Source of the DNA: Candidatus Acidiferrales bacterium
GTDB taxonomy: Bacteria > Acidobacteriota > Terriglobia > Acidiferrales > UBA7541
Assembly (NCBI GenBank): GCA_030038275.1
Contig: JASHPG010000003.1
Span: 1 to 35,155 of the forward strand
Length of the DNA stretch: 35,155 bases
Direction of reading: 5' to 3'
Shown here piece after piece: positions 29,747 to 35,155 of the stretch. A program made the translations under genes and the position numbers. The notes beneath the pieces were generated by a model. It was not told where the DNA came from and did not search any database. It worked only from the letters and a program-made list of their open reading frames with translations. Numbering within the stretch: the first letter of the stretch is position 1; each line of letters starts with the position of its first letter.

Positions 29747-31351
29747 ATGATCCGAGAGTGCCTTCGTGGCGTGGCCAGCCTTCTCACAGCCGCGGCGTTA
29801 TTGGTAACTGCTCCTGCCGGCCTGATGGCTGGCCAGGGCCGGGATTTCGCCGAGAATTTTCACACGGCGACACCGATCAAGCACATTGTAGTCATCTTTG
29901 ACGAAAACGTTTCCTTCGATCATTACTTTGGTACGTACCCCTACGCGACGAATCCGGGGAGCGAACCAGCGTTTCACGCTCTGCCCAATACGCCGCGCGT
30001 GAATAATCTTCTGAGTGGAGGACTGCTGGACCAGAATCCGAATTCCGCACAGCCGTTTCGTCTCGATCGCTCACAAGCGTGGACCTGCGATCAGAATCAT
30101 TCGTACACTCCCGAACAGTTGGCCTTCGATCATGGGTTGATGGACAAGTTTCCGCAAAGCACCGGAACGGGCGGCACTGACTACGGAGTTGAATGCGATT
30201 ACGGCCACGGCACTGGCTTGGTGATGGGCTATTACGATGGCAACACGGTGGCCGCCTTGTGGAATTACGCGCAGCACTTTGCCATGAGCGACAACTCATA
30301 CGGCACGATGTTTGGACCATCGACGCCCGGCGCCCTCGACCTGGCGGTTGGAACGACCTCGAACGTAATGCTGGCGCACGGCTCGTCCACCAGCGCGATC
30401 GTGAATGGCCAGTCGAGCGGAACCCTGATCAGCGATATCGACCCGGCGTTTGACGACTGCTCGAGCCAGAGCAGCAACGCCTACGTCACCAGCGGCAAAA
30501 ACATCGGCGATCTGCTGAACGCTAAAAGCATTACGTGGGGATGGTTCCAAGGTGGATTTGCTCCCACAGCGGTCAGCGGGGCAGGCGTCGCTACGTGCGG
30601 TGCGACGTCGAAGGGATTGCCGCCTGCAACGATCACGGATTACGTCCCGCACCACAATCCGTTCCAATACTTCGCCTCGACCGCCAACCCGCATCACTTG
30701 CCGCCGACGAGCGTCTCCACGATCGGGCAGACCGATCAGGCAAACCACCAATACGATCTGAGCCTCTTCTACACGGCGCTCCAGCAGGGTTATCTGTCGG
30801 CCGTGAGCTTCCTGAAGGCCAAGGCCTTCCAGAACGCCCACCCCGGCAACTCCGATCCTCTGGACGAACAAACCTGGCTGGTGACGGTCATCGACACCAT
30901 CGAGAGCAGCCCCTACTGGAAGGATACGGCTATCATCATCAATTACGATGACTCCGATGGGTGGTACGACCACCAGATGGATACGGTTGTGAATCAGTCG
31001 GACTCGAATAACGACGATCTGACGGGTCCGGGTACCTGCGGCGCCACTCCGTCTGGCGCCGCTCCCGGGCACTGCGGTTACGGCCCGCGTTTGCCATACC
31101 TCGTGATTTCGCCGTTCGCGAAGCAGAATTATGTAGACAACCGCATGATCGACCAATCCTCAACTATCCGGTTCATCGAAGACAACTGGGGCACCGGCCG
31201 GATCGGTGGAGATTCCAACGATGCCAAGGCCGGATCGATCATGGGAATGTTCGATTTCGCCTCGTTCTATCAGGCTCCCCGGCTGATTCTAGACCCGACA
31301 ACGGGCGAGATCGTCGGTTTCCCAGGACCGCTCCTTGTGGGAGGGCACTAG
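29747..31351 (+). CDS. Secreted phosphoesterase (phospholipase C / AcpA-like family)
   Basis: 534 residues from ATG 29747 (GAGGA 6 bases upstream); an in-frame GTG at 29687 has no binding site. Signal peptide about 1-29 (GVASLLTAAALLVTAPAGLMA). The catalytic region starts with KHIVVIFDENVSFDHYFGTYP (family form ENRSFDH) and contains the metal-site motif INYDDSDGWYDH near 397-409, followed by GYGPRLPYLVISPFAK. This is the phosphoesterase (PF04185) family, which covers phospholipase C and acid phosphatases. There are several extra Cys (near C-D-Q-N-H, ECDYGHG, CSSQ, ATCGAT, GTCGATPSG, HCGYGPR) that may form disulfides. Substrate not determined. Ends with a hairpin terminator about 30 bases on. 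Confidence 0.85.
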   Translation: MIRECLRGVASLLTAAALLVTAPAGLMAGQGRDFAENFHTATPIKHIVVIFDENVSFDHYFGTYPYATNPGSEPAFHALPNTPRVNNLLSGGLLDQNPNSAQPFRLDRSQAWTCDQNHSYTPEQLAFDHGLMDKFPQSTGTGGTDYGVECDYGHGTGLVMGYYDGNTVAALWNYAQHFAMSDNSYGTMFGPSTPGALDLAVGTTSNVMLAHGSSTSAIVNGQSSGTLISDIDPAFDDCSSQSSNAYVTSGKNIGDLLNAKSITWGWFQGGFAPTAVSGAGVATCGATSKGLPPATITDYVPHHNPFQYFASTANPHHLPPTSVSTIGQTDQANHQYDLSLFYTALQQGYLSAVSFLKAKAFQNAHPGNSDPLDEQTWLVTVIDTIESSPYWKDTAIIINYDDSDGWYDHQMDTVVNQSDSNNDDLTGPGTCGATPSGAAPGHCGYGPRLPYLVISPFAKQNYVDNRMIDQSSTIRFIEDNWGTGRIGGDSNDAKAGSIMGMFDFASFYQAPRLILDPTTGEIVGFPGPLLVGGH

Positions 31352-31381
31352 ATCGCGATAATCCACGCAGTAACCTACCAC

Positions 31382-31419
31382 CCATGGCTCGTCCCCCTCA
31401 CCCCCAGGACGAGCCATGG
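31382..31419 (+). terminator. Hairpin after the phosphoesterase
   Basis: Perfect 13-bp stem CCATGGCTCGTCC (31382-31394) with GGACGAGCCATGG (31407-31419), 12-base pyrimidine-rich loop, then TGCTTTAGTTCC rather than a T run. Strong structure, moderate termination signal. Confidence 0.6.
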
Positions 31420-31485
31420 TGCTTTAGTTCCTCGGCGTGTCTGAAAGTGTTCGAATATGCGAGCGATTCCTACGCGGGGAGGAGC

Positions 31486-31707
31486 TTACTTCGTTTGCAC
31501 AATGTAACCGCTGCAGCGCATGACCGGCAGGCGCGGATATTTCGGATAGGCCGAGTCGCTCGCCGATAAGTCGCACAGGTAGAAGACAGAGCCGCGGTCG
31601 GATTCGATACGCCGTGCGTGCGCGCAATCGGCGCACAGTCCCGCCCGACGAGGCTCGGTTTCGTGATCGAGGCCTAATTCAAGACGCGATTCTTCGGATT
31701 CGCTCAT
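31486..31707 (-). CDS. Small four-Cys (zinc-ribbon-like) protein of unknown function
   Basis: 73 residues from ATG 31707 (a TTG two codons earlier is possible). Acidic start, then CADCAHARRIESDRGSVFYLC..., with Cys pairs C-x2-C (LCADC), YLC and RC spaced like a compact zinc ribbon, and the stretch KYPRLPVMRCSGY near the end. I recall similar small 'C-x2-C-H-A-R ... S-x-F-Y-L-C ... P-x-L-P-V' proteins in other bacteria but know no function. No Shine-Dalgarno; an extended -10 (31714-31722) sits 6 bases upstream, so the mRNA is probably leaderless. Confidence 0.7.
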   Translation of the reverse strand: MSESEESRLELGLDHETEPRRAGLCADCAHARRIESDRGSVFYLCDLSASDSAYPKYPRLPVMRCSGYIVQTK

Positions 31708-31713
31708 GCGCAA

Positions 31714-31722
31714 AGATTAACA
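31714..31722 (-). promoter_or_regulatory. Extended -10 of the small four-Cys gene
   Basis: Minus strand TGTTAATCT (TGn + TAnnnT), 6 bases before the ATG, which lacks a ribosome binding site. Confidence 0.4.
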
Positions 31723-31794
31723 CTCGCCGCTCGGCGGCCATATCGCGGTAAAGTTTAGTACGGTCGGAGAAGACCTCGCGGGCAAGCTTTGGCG

Positions 31795-31888
31795 GGGGGT
31801 GTACCCCAAGCGGCGGGCACCGCATGCTGTGCCCCTGCGTTGCTTGCGCGCGATAGTACCCCAAAACGCGGAGCGCTTGGGGACCCCC
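31795..31888. repeat. 94-base multi-hairpin palindromic element
   Basis: The outer arms are inverted repeats: GGGGGTGTACCCCAAGCG (31795-31812) and CGCTTGGGGACCCCC (31874-31888), differing by a 3-base insertion. Inside are GGGCAC/GTGCCC (31815-31820 with 31829-31834) and CCCCAA/TTGGGG (31859-31864 with 31877-31882). The shape is that of a REP-doublet or tiny MITE. CGCTTGGGG recurs twice at about 34808-34835. Confidence 0.5.
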
Positions 31889-31900
31889 GCGATGCAGAAC

Positions 31901-31923
31901 GAAAATTCAAACTGACCCACCAC
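31901..31923. repeat. Partial copy of the AAAATTCAAACTG repeat
   Basis: GAAAATTCAAACTGACCCACC shares GAAAATTCAAACTG with the right arm of the element at 34419-34467. Confidence 0.4.
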
Positions 31924-31982
31924 GCGATTCGCGCCTCGCGGGCGGTAAAACCGCGCTATAAACGTAGCGAGGAGATTTCGCC

Positions 31983-33248
31983 ATGGCGCCCAGCGACCCG
32001 CACGATTCGCAGCAACTGCATCCCAGCACCAAAGTCCTCACCGAAGGATTCGATCCGCGGCTTTCGGTCGGCTCGGCGCGTCCGGCTGTGTTTCGCAGCT
32101 CGACGTACGTCTTCTCGAGTCCCGAGGCGGCCGAGCGGGCTTTCGATCTTTCCGCGGGACGCGCGCGCGCCGAGGAAGGCGAAGCCGTCGATCTGATCTA
32201 CTCGCGCTTCAATCATCCCAACGCCGAAATTCTGGAAGATCAAGTGGTCGCGCTCGAAGACGGCGCCACGGCCGCGCTGGCGTTCAACTGCGGCATGGCC
32301 GCCATTATGACCGCTCTGCTCACGCTGCTGCGTCCTGGGCAGTCGATCATCTATACCGTGCCGATTTACGGTGGCACGCAGCATTTCATTCAAGACTATC
32401 TTTCGGCATGGGGCGTTGTGGGAGTTCTGGTGCATTCCGGGCAAACGGAGCGACTCGATCATGCGATCGCCACGGCTGAGAATCTCGCCGTGGTGCTGCT
32501 CGAAACTCCCGCAAATCCCACGCTGATGATGACCGACATCCGTCGCGCCAGCGCCACCGCTGCGGAGCGGAAAACCAGGGATAGTGAATCGCGGCCAGTG
32601 GTGATCGTCGATAACACGCTGCTTGGCCCGGCGTTTCAGCATCCGCTGACGCTCGGCGCGGATTTGGTCGCTTACTCGGGCACGAAATATCTTTCCGGAT
32701 TCAGCGACATGCTGGCGGGGGTGCTGCTCGCGAAAGACCCGGAGCTGATTCGCCGCATCCGCCCAACGCGCGGGCTTTTCGGCACGATCCTGCAGCCCGA
32801 TGAATGCTGGTTGCTGACCGGCCGTTTGCCGACCGTCCGCCTGCGCATGAGCCGCGCCAGCAAGAACGCGCAGCGCATCGCCGAAGCGTTGGCGAGCAAT
32901 CCGAAGGTGAAACGCGTGATCTATCCCACTCTTTTTCCCGACGCCGACCAGCGGCGCATCTACGAAAAACAGTGCGACTATCCCGGCGCGATGTTTTCGC
33001 TGGATTTTGCGGGAGGGAAGCGCGCGGCGTTCGATTTCCTGCGACATCTGCGCGTCGCGCGGAATGCCGTGTCACTCGGCGGAGTGGAAACGCTCGCGTG
33101 CCATCCGAAGACGACGACGCATTCGGGCTTCGCGGAGGAGGAATTTCGCCAGGCTGGCGTTACGGATGGGCTTGTGCGGGTCTCGGTTGGGATTGAGGAT
33201 TGGCGCGATTTGCTCGCGGACTTCGAGCAGGCGCTGGCTGCGGTTTAA
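31983..33248 (+). CDS. Cys/Met-metabolism PLP-dependent enzyme (cystathionine gamma-synthase / methionine gamma-lyase family)
   Basis: 421 residues from ATG 31983 (GAGGAG 8 bases upstream). Fold type I PLP enzyme of the MetB/MetC/MGL family. PLP lysine Lys235 in YSGTKYLSG, the Asp that pairs the pyridine nitrogen in VDNTLLGPAFQHP (Asp210), YSRFNHPN (73-80; usual YSRxxNPT), CGMAA (103-107) and the Arg end loop RVSVGIEDWRDLLADFEQAL. It may make or break cystathionine, homocysteine or methionine; the exact reaction cannot be read from these motifs. A ~15-residue charged insertion (about 190-205) precedes the Asp motif. No other Met gene is near and I saw no SAM riboswitch upstream. Confidence 0.85.
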   Translation: MAPSDPHDSQQLHPSTKVLTEGFDPRLSVGSARPAVFRSSTYVFSSPEAAERAFDLSAGRARAEEGEAVDLIYSRFNHPNAEILEDQVVALEDGATAALAFNCGMAAIMTALLTLLRPGQSIIYTVPIYGGTQHFIQDYLSAWGVVGVLVHSGQTERLDHAIATAENLAVVLLETPANPTLMMTDIRRASATAAERKTRDSESRPVVIVDNTLLGPAFQHPLTLGADLVAYSGTKYLSGFSDMLAGVLLAKDPELIRRIRPTRGLFGTILQPDECWLLTGRLPTVRLRMSRASKNAQRIAEALASNPKVKRVIYPTLFPDADQRRIYEKQCDYPGAMFSLDFAGGKRAAFDFLRHLRVARNAVSLGGVETLACHPKTTTHSGFAEEEFRQAGVTDGLVRVSVGIEDWRDLLADFEQALAAV

Positions 33249-33279
33249 CAGATAGTGCGGGGCTGCGACCCAAAGGCGT

Positions 33280-33317
33280 GCCGCGCTAAAGGCGGCGGCG
33301 CTACATTTGAACCTTGA
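33280..33317 (-). repeat. REP-like hairpin, TGTAG-GCCGC family, copy 3
   Basis: On the minus strand GGTTCAAATGTAGCGCCGCCGCC, then TTTAGCGCGGC: the same start (GGTTnnAATGTAG) as copy 1 at 13112, with a looser GCCGC/GCGGC stem. Sits in the convergent gap before 33333. Confidence 0.5.
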
Positions 33318-33332
33318 ACCCCGGTCGCGCTG

Positions 33333-34271
33333 CTACTTTGTGGTGGTGCTGGTGACGCCACTGGTTGCTTGCTGGCCGCGGCGCGGGACGCGCGGCAGGA
33401 GCGGCATCTTCTTCACTTTTTTCATGTATTCGGGGTACATGGTTTGCGGGCCGCCCTTGGTGGCTTCGTAGGGGACGCCGTAGCGCGCGGCAAATTCCGT
33501 CAAGAACGGATTCTTGCCGGGCATGTAGCTGGGCACTTCGCTTTCAGGGCGATCGACTTCATCGACTGGCTCGCAAGGCCAAGGCTGCATCTGCATCTGC
33601 GGATTCTCGACGAAATCGATAGTGCGGATTAGCGGCTGCTCCATATAAACGGGATCGTAAGTGATCTCGGCTACGGTGAGCACGTTGCCGTGGCGCATGA
33701 TGTGCGCGGTGGCGACGGCCTGATCACTACGGGGCAACCCGTTCAAGCCGAGCCAGTTTTCCTTCAGGTGGGTGGTGTACACGACCAGCGTGTCGCCCTC
33801 CCAGTGGCCAACAGAAAAGCCCTGCCAGGTGTGCGGCGCCCACGGAGGAGGCTCATGATGCTTGCCGTCCATCCAGATGGTTTGCTCGGCTTCGTAGGCG
33901 GAGAGGTGCGTGTGATAGGCGATCACTTGCTGCGTGGCGCGATCGACGTCTTCCCAAATGCGTAGATTGGAAGGGCCGCGCCAGCCATAGTCCGCGCCGT
34001 GCTCGCGGCATTGGTCCTCGGGAGTTTCGACCATCGCAGCGCTCCAGCTTTGCACGCGCTGCAGCGCGGCGGCGTTGATGGGCATGCCGAGGTAGTCGCC
34101 CATTTCCGCACCGGCGAGGCGCTCAGGCTGGTCCTCGAAGAACGTGACCTGCCAGTCACCCGAGGGATCGTCCTGCGCGCGCGCCACGGTGGCCAGGGGC
34201 GCGAGCAGCAAAAACAGCAGCGCCGCCCCTGCCAGCAGCGAAATCAGCTTGCCTCGGTCGAAACGCTTCAT
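33333..34271 (-). CDS. Secreted protein of unknown function
   Basis: 312 residues from ATG 34271 (GGGAGG 7 bases upstream); the frame starts nine codons earlier. Signal peptide about 1-32 (LISLLAGAALLFLLLAPLATVARA/Q). The mature part has conserved-looking stretches such as WQGFSVGHWEGDTLVVYTTHLKENWLGLNGLPRSDQA, EPPPWAPHTW and YMEQPLIRTIDF, which resemble a widespread soil-bacterial family of periplasmic proteins carrying 'GxSxGxWEGDTLVV'; its function is unknown to me. The tail is Lys/Pro/Arg-rich then Thr/Ser-rich. Confidence 0.75.
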   Translation of the reverse strand: MKRFDRGKLISLLAGAALLFLLLAPLATVARAQDDPSGDWQVTFFEDQPERLAGAEMGDYLGMPINAAALQRVQSWSAAMVETPEDQCREHGADYGWRGPSNLRIWEDVDRATQQVIAYHTHLSAYEAEQTIWMDGKHHEPPPWAPHTWQGFSVGHWEGDTLVVYTTHLKENWLGLNGLPRSDQAVATAHIMRHGNVLTVAEITYDPVYMEQPLIRTIDFVENPQMQMQPWPCEPVDEVDRPESEVPSYMPGKNPFLTEFAARYGVPYEATKGGPQTMYPEYMKKVKKMPLLPRVPRRGQQATSGVTSTTTK

Positions 34272-34418
34272 TGGCCCACCTCCCGCCCCGCGGCACAAGT
34301 CGTATGGCCTGCGCCAGAATCACCCAGCCTGACTCCCGCCTTGTATCACAAAAAGTGCTTCGCTCGCATCCCGGTTTTCTTTAGCATTGCGCACCTTGGT
34401 AAAAGCGCGGGTACTGAG

Positions 34419-34467
34419 CCAGTTTAATTTTGACTGCTTGTGTCACGATCAAGAAAATTCAAACTGG
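34419..34467. repeat. 49-base palindromic repeat, copy 1
   Basis: Near-perfect inverted ends CCAGTTTAATTTT (34419-34431) and AAAATTCAAACTGG (34454-34467, one extra base), with core GACTGCTTGTGTCACGATCAAG. Copy 2 lies 294 bases downstream. Confidence 0.65.
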
Positions 34468-34712
34468 CCTAGTGCGAAAGCGGGAGGGAGTTGACCGGGC
34501 GCGCGGGAGGATGTTATCAATCCAGATTCACTTTTGAGTGCTGTTGGGACTGTGCGGAGATGTTGCGAGGCATCCTGGGATAGCCGACGTGGCTCTAAGT
34601 GCTCATCGTTTTCACGGCAGCGAGATGAGCAGGCAACTGGCAGGGATTGAAAACGCCCGACCTTGCGAGCGCGCAGAGCGCGGCGATTACGGGGCGCGAT
34701 TGGCGTGGTGGA

Positions 34713-34760
34713 TCAGTTTGAATTTAACTGCTTGTGTCACGACCAAGAAAATTTAAAACC
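34713..34760. repeat. 49-base palindromic repeat, copy 2
   Basis: Direct repeat of 34419-34467: the 28 bases from ACTGCTTGTGTCACG onward differ at two positions. Its left arm is TCAGTTTGAATTT, its right arm (AAAATTTAAAACC) is degraded. Confidence 0.65.
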
Positions 34761-34786
34761 GACCTGCTACTAATAGGAGAGACGGC

Positions 34787-35155
34787 TTGACAGCTTTGTA
34801 TTTGAGGCGCTTGGGGCACTTTAAACGCTTGGGGCGTTTTGCGGGAGCACACGATTTGGGGCGGATTCTGCCGGCGGCGCTCGCTGGATTTTTGCTGATG
34901 CTCGGCGGTTGTGGAGGGAATAGCGGTCCTCCCTACAATCAGACGCCGGCCATCACGTCGATCGTTCCTTCAAACATTACGGCGGGCAGCGAGACGTTCA
35001 CGATATTCATCTCCGGGACGGGATTCATTTCGAGCGGCAAAGGCGTGACGTTCGCGTACTGGAATGGCTCGCCCCGCTCGACGAATTACGACCTTACGAC
35101 CGGACAGTTGGAGATGACCGTGCCTGCGTCGGATGTGCTTAATCCCGGCACGGCG
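34787..35155 (+). CDS. IPT/TIG-domain lipoprotein, N-terminal fragment
   Basis: Open from a TTG at 34787 (AGGAGAG 5-6 bases upstream) to the window edge, 123 codons, so the gene continues outside. The basic N-terminal region is followed by a hydrophobic stretch (28-41) and a lipobox LGGC (Cys42), so it should be an outer-surface or outer-membrane lipoprotein. After Gly/Pro-rich spacer, residues about 52-123 begin an IPT/TIG Ig-like domain (PAITSIVPSNITAGSETFT ... GTGF). A tandem repeat CGCTTGGGGC(A/G)(C/T)TTT in the N-terminal coding part (about 34808-34841) gives LGHFKRLGRF. The start codon is therefore slightly uncertain. Confidence 0.7.
   Translation, partial: MTALYLRRLGHFKRLGRFAGAHDLGRILPAALAGFLLMLGGCGGNSGPPYNQTPAITSIVPSNITAGSETFTIFISGTGFISSGKGVTFAYWNGSPRSTNYDLTTGQLEMTVPASDVLNPGTA

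Larger units (their letters stand above)
34272..34786. other. 515-base gap with duplicated palindromic repeats
   Basis: Bracketed in its right part by two ~50-base repeats (34419-34467 and 34713-34760). The 245 bases between them show no convincing gene; a 72-codon plus frame at 34538 has no ribosome binding site and ends inside the second repeat. Possibly a small mobile-element relic. Confidence 0.5.

Noticed and set aside
30296..31156. 286-codon minus-strand frame opposite the phosphoesterase
   Set aside because: Shadow of the real gene; Arg/Val-rich, no start signal.
31924..31982. SAM-responsive riboswitch before the Cys/Met enzyme
   Set aside because: The gap is only about 60 bases of GC-rich sequence without SAM-I/SAM-II core motifs or a terminator.
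31956..33047. Long minus-strand frame opposite the Cys/Met PLP enzyme
   Set aside because: Shadow frame: Arg/Gln/His-rich without domain motifs, while the plus-strand frame has the full PLP signature.
34538..34756. 72-codon plus frame in the repeat-rich gap
   Set aside because: No ribosome binding site, and its 3' end is made from the repeat copy 2; more likely a chance frame or decayed remnant.
1..35155. CRISPR arrays, tRNA or rRNA genes, intact insertion sequence transposases
   Set aside because: Looked for regularly spaced repeats, cloverleaf-like gaps, rRNA cores and transposase motifs; none were found.

Overview
The window looks like a chromosomal segment of an Acidobacteriota bacterium (Terriglobia/Koribacter-like). 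This is inferred from gene content, not from a marker gene: a large H+-pyrophosphatase with its own signal peptide, a secreted NHL-repeat/choice-of-anchor protein ending in an Arg-cluster plus 'CGG' tail, DUF4097/LiaF-like envelope proteins, an IPT/TIG lipoprotein, and high-GC DNA with small dispersed palindromes in the gene gaps. No rRNA, tRNA, CRISPR array, phage or intact transposase gene was seen.

Layout. 1-150 is the 3' end of an NRAMP-type metal transporter. Then follow methylmalonate-semialdehyde dehydrogenase (minus), a Kch-type K+ channel (minus) divergent from hypoxanthine phosphoribosyltransferase (plus), and a GAF-GAF-PP2C phosphatase (plus). 5.8-9.8 kb is a co-directional minus-strand housekeeping block: NAD+-type isocitrate dehydrogenase, xseB, ispA, tlyA, nadK. 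Divergent from it are an A-type Fe-S carrier, closed by a nested terminator, and a CorC/HlyC membrane protein. 12.3-17.4 kb holds a SAM hydroxide adenosyltransferase, a His-rich secreted mini-protein, a LiaF-like protein and the NHL protein. 17.8-23.7 kb holds a Tat-exported ManD-like enolase-superfamily enzyme, hppA with a long structured leader, a previously untracked 54-codon gene, and class II aroA. 27.5-23.9 kb (minus) is a five-gene stress-type operon: ECF sigma factor, anti-sigma factor, B-box/LiaI-like protein, mini LiaI-like protein, DUF4097 protein, preceded by an ECF-type promoter (GGAAC-N17-CGTTA). 27.8-31.4 kb holds a secreted multicopper oxidase and a secreted phospholipase C-like phosphoesterase. 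31.5-35.2 kb holds a small four-Cys protein, a Cys/Met-metabolism PLP enzyme, a secreted protein of unknown function, a repeat-rich gap and the start of an IPT/TIG lipoprotein.

How it works together. Most of the segment is ordinary metabolism (NAD(P), isoprenoid, purine salvage, shikimate, Fe-S). The accessory theme is the cell envelope: the ECF operon, the separate LiaF-like gene, CorC, the PPase and many exported proteins. At transcript level many genes carry an extended -10 (TGnTAnnnT) only a few bases before the start codon and lack a Shine-Dalgarno, pointing to frequent leaderless transcription; two of these create short upstream ORFs that overlap erpA-like and corC starts. The kch gene contains a perfectly spaced internal ribosome binding site that would release the cytosolic RCK domain as a separate protein.
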